A stretch of DNA of 64,000 bases from Marifrigoribacter sp965178585 (GTDB lineage: Bacteria; Bacteroidota; Bacteroidia; Flavobacteriales; Flavobacteriaceae): assembly GCA_965178585.1 (NCBI GenBank), contig OZ238267.1, forward strand, positions 2,604,001-2,668,000, in the 5' to 3' direction. Positions 1-8,607 of the stretch are shown here, piece after piece; the first letter of the stretch is position 1; each line of letters opens with the position of its first letter. The notes beneath the pieces are model-generated. The model ran no database searches. It saw only the letters and a program-made list of their open reading frames with translations, and was not told where the DNA came from. The translations under genes and the position numbers were made by a program.

Positions 1-1427
1 CTGCTACAGATCCTTATACAAATAACAATGGAGGAACAATGCTTGGTGAAAACCAAACTACTTGCGACAATATTATTGGCAGTGCAAATTACGACATTGG
101 ACACGTATTTAGTACAGGTGGTGGTGGTATTGCTCAACTACAATCTCCTTGTAACAATGGACAAAAAGCTAGGGGAGTTACAGGATTATCGCAACCTATT
201 GGTGATGGATTTTATGTTGATTATGTATCACACGAAATGGGACATCAATTTGGAGCAAACCATACTCAAAACAATAACTGTCAAAGAAATAATGCAACAG
301 CAATGGAACCAGGAAGTGCTTCAACCATTATGGGGTATGCCGGTATTTGCCCTCCAAATGTTCAAAATGTGAGTGATGATTATTTTCATGCAATTAGTAT
401 TCAAGAAATTTGGAATTTTATTTCAAATGGTAGCGGACAGTGTGGAGTTCAAACAGATACAGGAAATTTACCTCCTACAGCAGATGCAGGTCCAGATTAC
501 TTTATTCCAAAATCAACTCCTTTTATATTAAAAGGTATCGCAACAGATCCTGATAATGAAGAAGCTCTATCACATAACTGGGAACAAATGAATCCACAAC
601 CAAGTGCAATGCCACCTGTAAACACATCTATTACTGGACCTATGTTTAGATCTGATGATGCATTATCAACTCCTGACAGGTATATGCCAAAATTAACAAC
701 AGTTTTAGGAGGTCAAACGCAAACTACTTGGGAAGTTGTTCCTTCAGTAACTAGAACTATGAATTTTAGATATACTGTTAGAGATAATACCGCAGGTGGA
801 GCTTCTTCAGCAAGTGACAATATGGTTGTTACCGTTATTGGAGATTCTGGCCCATTTATTATTACTTCTCAAGATACTCCAACAACTTGGCAAACTCAAA
901 CAACAGAAACGATTACTTGGGATGTTGCTGACACAGATTTAACACCTGTTGATTGTCAAAATGTAGACATCTTATTTTCTACAGATGGAGGACAAACATA
1001 CGATGTAATTGTAGCAAATGATATACCTAACAATGGAAGTGCAGATGTAAATGTTCCTAACTTAAATACGTCTACAGGAAGATTTATGGTAATATCTTCT
1101 AATAATATTTTTTATGATATAAATGGTGGAGAAATTACTGTGGAAGGAGAAATTTTAAATGTTAATGAAACAACTTTTGATAATTTTGCAATATGGCCAA
1201 ACCCATCAAATGGTTCTGTTAATATTTCACTAACACCATCTTCAACAGATGACATAGAATTGATTCTATATGATATTAGAGGAAGCCTTGTTTATAAAAA
1301 TGATTTTGAAACAAATGGCAACTTATTTGAAAAGGCAATTACTTTTAATGGTTTAAATTCTGGCATCTACTTTATTAAAGTAAGTAACAATGGTATTAAT
1401 AAAACGACTAAATTGATAATTAAATAA
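1..1427 (+). CDS. Reprolysin-like (M12B) secreted metalloprotease, T9SS sorting domain, 5' end missing
   Basis: The reading frame is open from base 3, so the true start lies before the window. The zinc-binding motif HEMGHQFGANH (231-263) fits HExxHxxGxxH of metzincins, and IMGYAG shortly after (about 324-341) is a plausible Met-turn. Cysteine-rich sequence around the site agrees with the reprolysin/ADAM-like family. Next come Ig-like or PKD-like beta modules (about 470-1150), then a C-terminal T9SS type A sorting domain starting near FAIWPNPSNG (about 1185) and ending in KTTKLIIK. The protein is probably an extracellular protease exported through the outer membrane by T9SS. Family members usually also have a signal peptide and propeptide, which would be upstream of the window. 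The protease and T9SS calls are firm; the substrate is unknown. Confidence 0.92.
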   Translation, partial: ATDPYTNNNGGTMLGENQTTCDNIIGSANYDIGHVFSTGGGGIAQLQSPCNNGQKARGVTGLSQPIGDGFYVDYVSHEMGHQFGANHTQNNNCQRNNATAMEPGSASTIMGYAGICPPNVQNVSDDYFHAISIQEIWNFISNGSGQCGVQTDTGNLPPTADAGPDYFIPKSTPFILKGIATDPDNEEALSHNWEQMNPQPSAMPPVNTSITGPMFRSDDALSTPDRYMPKLTTVLGGQTQTTWEVVPSVTRTMNFRYTVRDNTAGGASSASDNMVVTVIGDSGPFIITSQDTPTTWQTQTTETITWDVADTDLTPVDCQNVDILFSTDGGQTYDVIVANDIPNNGSADVNVPNLNTSTGRFMVISSNNIFYDINGGEITVEGEILNVNETTFDNFAIWPNPSNGSVNISLTPSSTDDIELILYDIRGSLVYKNDFETNGNLFEKAITFNGLNSGIYFIKVSNNGINKTTKLIIK

Positions 1428-1443
1428 TTTACAATTGTCTTAT

Positions 1444-1475
1444 AAAAAAAGCGGGATTTTAATCCCGCTTTTTTT
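1444..1475. terminator. Bidirectional rho-independent terminator
   Basis: Perfect 8-bp arms GCGGGATT and AATCCCGC around a TT loop, flanked by an A-run on the left and a T-run on the right. It lies between two convergent genes and can serve both. Confidence 0.9.
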
Positions 1476-1495
1476 ATTTCTAATTTTTTTATATT

Positions 1496-2023
1496 CTACA
1501 ATTCTAGATATTTACTAACTTGCACTAACTTCGTTGAAGTTTCATCTATTGTAAAACTAATTTCAAAGAAAAGGTCTTTATCAGTTTTTACAATTTTTAA
1601 CTTACCATTCTTAACTTGATAATAACCAGCTTCACCTTTACAAAAACAATGTTTGCCATAAAGTAATTTAACATCAGATAAATTAGAATCATTTAAAGTT
1701 AATACCGTTGTGTTTTTTGGCACAATGAAATGTAATGTTTCAGAATAATTACCATCTGCAATTCCTTCTTCTGCCTTTTCTTCATATTTATATTCTATAA
1801 CAATATTATCTCCAGATTCAATAACTGGGTAAATTTCTCCAATAGTATCTTCATTTAATTCCAATGAAGAATTTTTAGACATATTTACAGAAACCTCTCC
1901 GTTTTTATCACTTATACCTTCCGTTAAAATAATTACTTCTTTTTCTTTTTTCGACACGACTGTTTTATTATTTCCGCAAGAACCAAATAAAACTACAATA
2001 CTCAATAAAGCAATTACTTTCAT
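1496..2023 (-). CDS. Putative lipoprotein of unknown function
   Basis: I chose the ATG at 2023 rather than the longer frame from 2089. It begins a classic lipoprotein signal (MKVIALLSIVVLFGSCG) with the lipobox Cys at residue 16, while the extra upstream residues are hydrophilic and would bury the signal. The mature part (about 160 aa) is charged and beta-rich, with a Cys-x-Cys pair (HCFCKG) in the second half. I recognise no family. It is probably anchored in a membrane facing the periplasm. It converges on the protease gene across a shared terminator, and its start is divergent from the regulator gene at 2137. Confidence 0.75.
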   Translation of the reverse strand: MKVIALLSIVVLFGSCGNNKTVVSKKEKEVIILTEGISDKNGEVSVNMSKNSSLELNEDTIGEIYPVIESGDNIVIEYKYEEKAEEGIADGNYSETLHFIVPKNTTVLTLNDSNLSDVKLLYGKHCFCKGEAGYYQVKNGKLKIVKTDKDLFFEISFTIDETSTKLVQVSKYLEL

Positions 2024-2136
2024 AATTTTAGATTTATTATTAATGATTATTACAAATTTACGATTATTAATTAACGTTTGAGTCCTCATTATTTTCCTTT
2101 TGTTACACCATGCTTTTGTATATCTTAGCCTTTATA

Positions 2137-3183
2137 ATGAAGGTATATTTATATTTTATTTTTCTACTTATAAGTCAGGTTGCTATTTCACAATATCAAT
2201 TTGATGGATATGCAACCAAGGACTCTCATAATAACTCGGTTTATTTATCGGTTATTGAAGATTTTAGAAAAATCTCAGGCGTTTTCCCTGAGCAGATTTT
2301 AGCAAAAGCTTCGTTAGACTCAACTGGTTATTTTATTTTTAATGGAGACAATCTTCCGTTACAAAACAGAATATATCGAATTCATATTGACACCTGTGAA
2401 GAAAGCGAACAAAACACTTCTCATTTTTCAGGACATTGTGTAAATAGTAAAGAAATCGTTTTTATTGCCAACAACAATACCCAACTATCCTTTCCTGTTT
2501 CATTTGAAAAAGAAATATTTTGCAAAGTAGATTCCAACAACGAAAAAGCTAATGTTTTTCTAAAAATAGATTCTTTAAAAAACGATATGCGTTTTGCCTT
2601 TGGCACATATAGAAGTGAGGCAAATCGTAAAATAAATTCAAAAAAATGGTTTTCTACTTTGCAAAACTTTGGTGAATCCTTAGATGAACCTTTAGCGGAG
2701 CTTTATATTTATTCATTTTTAAGCAATCGGAGTAATAACCTATATTCATATTACTTAAAAGATTTAAAAGAAAACGACTATTACCCAAATTTACTAGTTC
2801 GATTAAAAGAAAAGTATCCAAACTCTCAATATGCTGTTCAATATGAAAATGAATTAGAAGCTGATTTATTTATAGTGAATAATGACAAACCTAATTTATT
2901 CCCTTGGTGGGCTTACTTCTTAATTTTTATTCTAACCCTTTCAGTTTTCATTAATTTCTTTCTTTTTAAAAAGAATAAAAGCCTAAAAAGCCATCAATCT
3001 GGAATAAAAAAGCTAACTAAACAGGAACAAAATATTTTGAATCTCATTTTACAAGATAAAAGCAATAAAGAAATTGCTTCCGAAATGTTTGTAAGCTTAA
3101 GCACTGTAAAGACACACATTAACAACCTTTACAAAAAACTGAATGTATCCTCTAGAGAAGAAGTTGAAAACTTAAAAGGATAA
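2137..3183 (+). CDS. Membrane-spanning LuxR-type one-component transcriptional regulator
   Basis: The ATG at 2137 begins a clean signal peptide or N-terminal anchor (MKVYLYFIFLLISQVAIS), so it is preferred over the ATG at 2110. About 230 extracytoplasmic residues follow. Their start resembles the DUF4369-type modules found ahead of thioredoxin-like domains (weak match by eye), and they contain three Cys. A single strong membrane helix (WWAYFLIFILTLSVFINFF, about residues 255-277) leads to a C-terminal LuxR/GerE helix-turn-helix (LTKQEQNILNLILQDKSNKE through VSLSTVKTHINNLYKKLNV). There is no receiver or kinase domain. This layout suggests a sensor that passes a periplasmic signal directly to DNA. 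A possible promoter (TTG at 2100-2102, TATCTTAG at 2121-2128) lies just upstream. The signal and targets are unknown. Confidence 0.82.
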   Translation: MKVYLYFIFLLISQVAISQYQFDGYATKDSHNNSVYLSVIEDFRKISGVFPEQILAKASLDSTGYFIFNGDNLPLQNRIYRIHIDTCEESEQNTSHFSGHCVNSKEIVFIANNNTQLSFPVSFEKEIFCKVDSNNEKANVFLKIDSLKNDMRFAFGTYRSEANRKINSKKWFSTLQNFGESLDEPLAELYIYSFLSNRSNNLYSYYLKDLKENDYYPNLLVRLKEKYPNSQYAVQYENELEADLFIVNNDKPNLFPWWAYFLIFILTLSVFINFFLFKKNKSLKSHQSGIKKLTKQEQNILNLILQDKSNKEIASEMFVSLSTVKTHINNLYKKLNVSSREEVENLKG

Positions 3184-3281
3184 TTCAACTAGGGACTAGT
3201 ACCTATTTCAACCACCAATATCATTCAATCTTTCACAAATTCTTAGATGTTTGCATCATTAATAACTAAAAACATTTAATT

Positions 3282-3704
3282 ATGAAAAAAACAGTAAACA
3301 CAAAACTAAGTACAATGAAAGTAATTCTTTTTATGTGCTTAATTGGATTAACCTCATTACAAGCACAAAATGTAGAAACTGCTAGAGCAACAGCTAGTAT
3401 CGATTTTGAAACTGAAGTTATAGACTTTGGTACGATTGAAAAAAACTCAGATGGAGTAAGAGTATTTTCATTTTCTAATACCGGAAATGGACCGCTAATT
3501 ATTTCTGATGTAAAAACAAGTTGTGGTTGTACCGTACCAACGTACTCTAAGCAAGCTATTATGCCTGGAGAAGATGGTGAAATTGAAGTTAAATATGATA
3601 CTAAGAGATTAGGATCATTTTCAAAAACAATTACGGTTTATTCCAACGCTAACCTATCAAAAAAATCCCTTAAAATAAAAGGAGAAATAGTAGCAGCAAA
3701 ATAA
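3282..3704 (+). CDS. DUF1573 domain protein, secreted
   Basis: A 140-aa protein with an N-terminal signal peptide (about residues 1-29, ending SLQAQN) and a single DUF1573 domain. The domain shows the typical pattern DFGTI..NSDG...FSFSNTGNGPLIISDVKTSCGC followed by G..G.I.V.YDT and a final KGEI. It is an Ig-like beta fold found in exported Bacteroidota proteins; the family has no settled biochemical role. A second ATG at residue 12 (3315) is a possible alternative start. It is monocistronic, with its own terminator directly after. Confidence 0.88.
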   Translation: MKKTVNTKLSTMKVILFMCLIGLTSLQAQNVETARATASIDFETEVIDFGTIEKNSDGVRVFSFSNTGNGPLIISDVKTSCGCTVPTYSKQAIMPGEDGEIEVKYDTKRLGSFSKTITVYSNANLSKKSLKIKGEIVAAK

Positions 3705-3720
3705 ACTTTGTTCTCAATTT

Positions 3721-3757
3721 AAAAGGCTTTTAGATCTAAAAAATCTAGAAGCCTTTT
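3721..3757 (+). terminator. Rho-independent terminator after DUF1573 gene
   Basis: Arms AGGCTTTTAGAT and ATCTAGAAGCCT (one mismatch) with a run of six T after the second arm, 17 bases beyond the stop codon. Confidence 0.85.
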
Positions 3758-3829
3758 TTATTTATTATACTTTCTTTTAATAATATTCGACAATTCTAAG
3801 TAATAGGTAATTATTTCTTCTAAAAAATG

Positions 3830-3837
3830 TAATTTTG
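3830..3837 (+). promoter_or_regulatory. Bacteroidota -7 promoter box for lysS
   Basis: TAATTTTG matches the flavobacterial -7 consensus TAnnTTTG and lies 21 bases before the lysS ATG. I see no clear TTG -33 element at the expected spacing. Confidence 0.5.
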
Positions 3838-3858
3838 CAATTCTAAAAAATTATTAAA

Positions 3859-5550
3859 ATGCAATTATCTGAACAGGAACAAGTACGTAGAGAAAAGCTC
3901 ACTCAACTAAGAGCCTTAGGTATTAATCCCTATCCAGCAGATTTATTTCCGGTGGATACGATGACAACGGATATTAAACAGCAATTTGAAGAAGGTAAAA
4001 AAGTAATCATTGCAGGGCGTTTAATGTCTCGTCGAATCCAAGGAAAAGCATCTTTTGCAGAGCTTCAAGATACCGATGGAAGAATACAAGTGTATTTTAA
4101 TAGAGATGAAATTTGTCCTGGAGAAGATAAAGTTCTTTATAATGATGTTTATAAAAAATTACTAGACATCGGTGACTTTATTGGTATCGAAGGGGAATTA
4201 TTTACCACCAAAGTAGGTGAAAAAACGGTAATGGTGAAGAATTTTAAACTGCTTTCAAAAGCTTTAAAACCACTACCCTTACCAAAAACAGATAGTGAAG
4301 GAAATACTTTTGATGAATTTAACAATCCAGAATTGCGATACCGTCAACGGTATGCAGATTTGGTAGTAAATCCTCATGTAAAAGAAGTATTTATTAAGCG
4401 TACCAAATTGTTTACGGCTATGCGTACTTTCTTTAATAATAGCGGTTACTTTGAAGTAGAAACTCCTATCCTTCAATCGATTCCTGGAGGTGCAGCAGCA
4501 AGACCATTTAAAACACACCACAATTCTTTAGATATTCCTATGTATATGCGAATCGCATGTGAATTGTATTTAAAAAAACTAATTGTTGGTGGATTTGATG
4601 GTGTTTATGAGTTTGCTAAAACGTTCAGAAATGAAGGTATGGACCGTACTCACAATCCAGAGTTTACGATGATGGAAATCTATGTAGCTTACAAAGACTA
4701 TAATTGGATGATGGATTTCACAGAAAGATTATTAGAATTCTGTGCTACGGAAGTTAATGGAAGTTCAAAAACTACGTTTGGAGAACACGAAATTAATTTT
4801 AAAGCTCCTTATGCAAGAGTTACCATGGCAGAATCTATCCAACATTTCACAGGATTTGACATTAATGGAAAATCGGAAGATGAAATTAGAGATGCTGCTC
4901 AAGGAATGGGAATCGAAGTAGATGACACGATGGGGAAAGGAAAATTGATCGATGAGATTTTTGGAGAAAAATGTGAAGCTAATTATATACAACCAACATT
5001 TATTACGGACTATCCAAAAGAAATGAGTCCTTTAACAAAAGAACATCGTTCTAACCCAGATTTAACAGAACGTTTTGAGTTAATTATTTGTGGTAAAGAA
5101 TTAGCCAATGCTTATTCGGAGTTAAATGATCCTATTGACCAAAGAGAACGTTTTGAAGATCAGGTAAAATTAGCAGGTCGTGGAGATGATGAAGCTACCG
5201 AATTTATAGATCAAGATTTTTTAAGAGCTTTAGAATACGGAATGCCACCAACTTCAGGAATGGGAATTGGAATGGACCGTTTTATTATGTTTTTAACAAA
5301 TAATTCATCCATCCAAGAAGTATTATTCTTTCCTCAAATGAAACCTGAAGTTAAGCAAGTTGCTATGACCGATGACGAAAAGGTGGTTTTTAATATTCTA
5401 AAAGACAATTCTCCTATCCTATTAAACGACTTAAAAACACAATCTGGTCTCTCTAATAAAAAATGGGATAAGACCATTAAAGGTTTAACAAAGAATAGCT
5501 TGGCAAAGGTTACTAAAAGTGACGAAGGTTTGTTTGTTGAGGTGGCTTAA
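3859..5550 (+). CDS. lysS: Lysyl-tRNA synthetase, class II
   Basis: Charges tRNA-Lys with lysine in the cytoplasm. An N-terminal OB-fold anticodon-binding domain (about residues 50-170) leads to the class II catalytic core. Motif 1 lies around LRYRQRYADL and VETPILQSIPGGAAARPF. Motif 2 lies around FRNEGMDRTHNPEFTMMEIY. Motif 3 is GMGIGMDRFIMFLTNN, with the usual SIQEVLFFPQMKPE tail. At 563 aa it is about 60 residues longer than most bacterial LysRS because of a C-terminal segment after the core (from about residue 500) that looks like a small helical or winged-helix module; I believe this is usual in Flavobacteriaceae. It is expressed alone from its own promoter. Confidence 0.98.
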   Translation: MQLSEQEQVRREKLTQLRALGINPYPADLFPVDTMTTDIKQQFEEGKKVIIAGRLMSRRIQGKASFAELQDTDGRIQVYFNRDEICPGEDKVLYNDVYKKLLDIGDFIGIEGELFTTKVGEKTVMVKNFKLLSKALKPLPLPKTDSEGNTFDEFNNPELRYRQRYADLVVNPHVKEVFIKRTKLFTAMRTFFNNSGYFEVETPILQSIPGGAAARPFKTHHNSLDIPMYMRIACELYLKKLIVGGFDGVYEFAKTFRNEGMDRTHNPEFTMMEIYVAYKDYNWMMDFTERLLEFCATEVNGSSKTTFGEHEINFKAPYARVTMAESIQHFTGFDINGKSEDEIRDAAQGMGIEVDDTMGKGKLIDEIFGEKCEANYIQPTFITDYPKEMSPLTKEHRSNPDLTERFELIICGKELANAYSELNDPIDQRERFEDQVKLAGRGDDEATEFIDQDFLRALEYGMPPTSGMGIGMDRFIMFLTNNSSIQEVLFFPQMKPEVKQVAMTDDEKVVFNILKDNSPILLNDLKTQSGLSNKKWDKTIKGLTKNSLAKVTKSDEGLFVEVA

Positions 5551-5563
5551 TCATTAAATCATC

Positions 5564-5606
5564 ATTCTGAACTTGATTAGCTACGCTGAATCTTCGATTT
5601 CAGAAT
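5564..5606. repeat. Intergenic inverted-repeat element
   Basis: ATTCTGA (5564-5570) and TCAGAAT (5600-5606) are perfect inverted arms enclosing a segment rich in GAATCTTCGA-like words. It resembles short dispersed intergenic palindromic elements that I recall from flavobacterial genomes. Only one copy is evident in this window, so the family assignment is tentative. Confidence 0.35.
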
Positions 5607-5618
5607 CCATAATATAGG

Positions 5619-5651
5619 AAAGGGTTTACTTAATAGTGAATCCTTTTTTTT
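5619..5651 (+). terminator. Probable terminator after lysS
   Basis: AAAGGGTTTACT and AGTGAATCCTTT form an imperfect stem around TAAT, followed by a T-run. The same stem type appears after the next gene at 7215-7252. Confidence 0.6.
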
Positions 5652-5680
5652 GTAATTTCACTTAAAATTAAAAAAATTTA

Positions 5681-7216
5681 ATGAAAAGAATAGCTTTAAT
5701 TTTATCCATAATATTTATTAATTACGCTTCTTCTCAAGAACGTGATTTACTTTGGCAAAACTCCTTGGGTGGGTCAGAGGATGATGCAGCTACCACAATA
5801 AAAAGAACAATAGACGGAGGTTATATTTTAACAGGAGGAACTAACTCTAATAATGGAGATGTTTCTGGAAATCATGGAAGTAGTGATGTTTGGGTTATTA
5901 AATTATCTGAAAGTGGGGAAATTCAATGGCAAAAATGTTTGGGAGGCTCTAATGGAGAAATTGCTCACTCTATTATATTAACAAATGATGAAGGTTATAT
6001 GGTGGTTGGACAATCTAATTCTAATGATGGAGATGTCTCTGACAATCATGGAGAGTTTGATGCATGGATTGTAAAACTCTCCAGTTTAGGAGAAATTCAA
6101 TGGCAAAAAAGTTTAGGAGGATCTGAACGGGATATAGGTTATTCTATTATTCAAACTTTAGATGAAGGTTATATTATGGGAGGCATAACGGAATCAAACG
6201 ATGGTGATGTTTCTGGGAATCATGGATTTTATGATGTATGGGTAGTTAAGTTAACTATTAATGGTGAAATTGAATGGCAAAAATGTTTAGGAGGAACAGA
6301 ATGGGAGGATGCTTATACTGTTTTACAAACAACTGATGGTGGCTATATTTTAGCCGGTGACACTATATCTACTGATGGTGATATAACTAATAACCAAGGG
6401 TATGTTGATGTATGGGTTATTAAATTATCTTCAAATGGAGTATTAGAATGGCAAAAAACTTATGGCGGAAGTGGATCAGATGTTGCTCGTTCGGCAATTC
6501 AAACTACTGATGGGGGTTACATTTTATCTTGTGATTCATGGTCTTGGGATGGGGATATAACAGAATTTTATGCTTTAAGAGATGTATGGATTTTAAAAAT
6601 TTCAGAATTAGGTGAAATTGAGTGGCAAAAAACATATGGAGGATCTAAATATGAATATGCCTACTCAATTATACAAACTCAAGATGGAGGGTATGCGTTT
6701 GCAGGTGCTACTAATTCTAACGATTTTGATGTTTCAGGAAATCACAGTGATGAAGATGACGTTTGGGTTGTAAAAATTAATCAAGAGGGGCAAATTGAAT
6801 GGCAACAATGTTTAGGAGGAACTAAATGGGAATCTGGAAATTCAATAATTGAAATATCAGAAAACAATTTTGTTGTTGCTGGTTACACTCACTCAAATGA
6901 TGGAGATGTGTCTGGGAATCATAGTGACGAATTAGATGCATGGGTTGTAAAAATTGACAACTTATTGAATACAGAGACTTTATTAATTGATAATTCAATA
7001 ATTATTTATCCAAACCCAGTAACCAATACACTAAAATTTAATTCAAACTCCAACCTACTTAATACTGAATTTATTATTTATGACAATAATGGAAAGAATG
7101 TATTAAAAGGAATAATAGATAGAGAAAACATAAGTATTAGTATAGCTCATTTCACGAAAGGAATTTATTATTTGAAAATAAAGAATAATAAAGCAGTTAA
7201 GTTTATTAAAAACTAA
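5681..7216 (+). CDS. Secreted seven-repeat protein with T9SS sorting domain
   Basis: A signal peptide (residues 1-18, ending YASSQ) is followed by seven consecutive repeats of about 57-59 residues. Each reads roughly WQK.LGGS...., then TxDGGYI..G.TNSNDGDVSGNHG, then DVWVVKLS..GEI. The seven-fold count and the alternating beta pattern suggest a beta-propeller. A T9SS type A domain closes the protein (IIIYPNPVTNTL to KAVKFIKN). The mature protein should be extracellular or cell-surface bound. The Asp/Asn-rich DGDVSGNH loops could bind calcium; this is inferred only. It is flanked by terminators, so it is likely monocistronic. Confidence 0.88.
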   Translation: MKRIALILSIIFINYASSQERDLLWQNSLGGSEDDAATTIKRTIDGGYILTGGTNSNNGDVSGNHGSSDVWVIKLSESGEIQWQKCLGGSNGEIAHSIILTNDEGYMVVGQSNSNDGDVSDNHGEFDAWIVKLSSLGEIQWQKSLGGSERDIGYSIIQTLDEGYIMGGITESNDGDVSGNHGFYDVWVVKLTINGEIEWQKCLGGTEWEDAYTVLQTTDGGYILAGDTISTDGDITNNQGYVDVWVIKLSSNGVLEWQKTYGGSGSDVARSAIQTTDGGYILSCDSWSWDGDITEFYALRDVWILKISELGEIEWQKTYGGSKYEYAYSIIQTQDGGYAFAGATNSNDFDVSGNHSDEDDVWVVKINQEGQIEWQQCLGGTKWESGNSIIEISENNFVVAGYTHSNDGDVSGNHSDELDAWVVKIDNLLNTETLLIDNSIIIYPNPVTNTLKFNSNSNLLNTEFIIYDNNGKNVLKGIIDRENISISIAHFTKGIYYLKIKNNKAVKFIKN

Positions 7217-7252
7217 AAAAAGGATTTACTTAATTGTAAATCCTTTTTTATT
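7215..7252 (+). terminator. Rho-independent terminator
   Basis: AAAAAAGGATTTAC and GTAAATCCTTTTTT are perfect arms around TTAATT, directly at the stop codon of the repeat protein. Its A/T flanks also suit the convergent gene at 7270. Confidence 0.88.
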
Positions 7253-7269
7253 TAAAAATATTTTTTTAA

Positions 7270-8460
7270 TTAAAGCTTTATAAGCTTATTTATACTTTCA
7301 GCATTATTTGAATAAACCTTTAAAATATAGTTACCACTTTGTAATTTAGATAGGTCAATTTGTGTGCTTGCTGCGTCTATATTTTGTTTTAACACCACTT
7401 GCCCCAACATTGAAAATAGTTCAACGTATTCAATTTTATTAGTTGCTTCTATGGTTATTTTATTGGTGGCTGGATTTGGATAAAAACTGAATCCTACAAT
7501 TTGAGAATCTAAAGTACTTAAATCGTCTCTATCATAGTAACTTCCCCAACCAAATTGTTGTACAGTTCCAGGTTGAATGGTTCCTAAACTAACAGATAAT
7601 CCTGTCATATAATTTATTGTACGAATTTCCGAATCTCCTATTACGGAATTATAAGCTAAATTCATTATCTGTCCTGAGGATTCATCATAAAACATCCCTT
7701 GTCCAAAATTAGCATCATATCCAAGGTCACCAACAAGTGTAGCAGCTCCAGTAATTTTATCCAACTGGTAAAATTTGTCATCATCAATATCTGCAGTATA
7801 AATGTTATTGTCTCCATCACGAGCTAATGCAATTGGAAGTATAAGCCCATTATTACCGCCAACAGGAGTTACTGTTAATTCTTCTAGGTTTATTCTAACG
7901 AGTAAAGTATTATTGGCTCCATTTGTACTCACACAAAAAATAGCATCATCTGCTTTTTCGATCCCTGTAATAGAATGACCTGCAGGTACACCAGTAAGCC
8001 CACCCAAATCTGTAAATGTTATTGGTTCACCATAAGGAGTTCTTTCATAAACTTGGCCATTATTATCAATTACTATAATACGTGGAGAACTTGGAGGGTT
8101 TGAAGTCCCTCTAATATGTATTCCAGCTCCAGGAAATGCAGGTATAGATGAATTACCTAGATTTTGAACGTTTGCAAGATCATTAGGATCAATATCGACT
8201 GCTTGAAATGGAGTTGCTACAGATTCTGTAGAAGAATACCTTTTATTAACTAATACGGTTTCATTATTTGAAGGAAAAGTACTTTCCGAAAAATGATTCT
8301 TAATAATTTGAATTTCTTCTAATGTAAATACATCCGTAACACTACCCATGTGATTTTGAGATAATACTTCTAATAATTCTTCTATTGATCGTTCATTCTG
8401 AGATGTAACAACCCCTGTTGCCATTATTAATAAAAATAAAATAGTTGTAATTTTTTTCAT
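7270..8460 (-). CDS. Secreted protein with T9SS sorting domain, beta-propeller-like
   Basis: 396 aa with a signal peptide (residues 1-20, ending VVTSQ). The N-terminal 100 residues are low in recognisable features. The middle (about 105-310) contains repeated motifs of the type ITGIEKADDAIFCVS, NNTLLVRINLEELTVTPVG and KFYQLDKITGAATLVGDLG, resembling proteins that recite sensor-like values in DUF4394-type or NHL-like propellers. The C-terminal 80 residues are a T9SS type A domain (FSFYPNPATNKITIEA to ESINKLIKL). It is probably exported to the surface or the medium. No enzymatic motif was seen. Its only neighbour on the same strand is far away, so it is expected to be a single transcript. Confidence 0.82.
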   Translation of the reverse strand: MKKITTILFLLIMATGVVTSQNERSIEELLEVLSQNHMGSVTDVFTLEEIQIIKNHFSESTFPSNNETVLVNKRYSSTESVATPFQAVDIDPNDLANVQNLGNSSIPAFPGAGIHIRGTSNPPSSPRIIVIDNNGQVYERTPYGEPITFTDLGGLTGVPAGHSITGIEKADDAIFCVSTNGANNTLLVRINLEELTVTPVGGNNGLILPIALARDGDNNIYTADIDDDKFYQLDKITGAATLVGDLGYDANFGQGMFYDESSGQIMNLAYNSVIGDSEIRTINYMTGLSVSLGTIQPGTVQQFGWGSYYDRDDLSTLDSQIVGFSFYPNPATNKITIEATNKIEYVELFSMLGQVVLKQNIDAASTQIDLSKLQSGNYILKVYSNNAESINKLIKL

Positions 8461-8578
8461 AATTCAAAAATTTTAAAATGTTAGTAATGTGTAATTTACA
8501 TTAATTTTTTTGACAAATTCAATTTTTAAAAAAAATGATAAAATCAAGAATAAATGCAAATAATCATTTTTGTTTAAC

Positions 8579-8586
8579 TATATTTG
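8579..8586 (+). promoter_or_regulatory. -7 promoter box of the photolyase operon
   Basis: TATATTTG is an exact match to TAnnTTTG and lies 22 bases before the ATG at 8608. It overlaps the in-frame TTG at 8584, which argues that the longer frame starting there is not the real start. Confidence 0.55.
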
Positions 8587-8607
8587 TATTTTATTAAACA
8601 CTTTGTT

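Noticed and set aside
28..372. Open frame over the start of the protease gene
   Set aside because: It is an out-of-frame shadow; the protease frame carries the HExxHxxGxxH motif and continues to a sorting domain.
5564..5606. Insertion sequence end
   Set aside because: Only a 7-base inverted pair, no transposase or target duplication; more like a short dispersed palindromic element.
8584..8607. TTG start for the CIA30 gene
   Set aside because: It overlaps an exact -7 promoter box; the ATG at 8608 has a plausible short leader.
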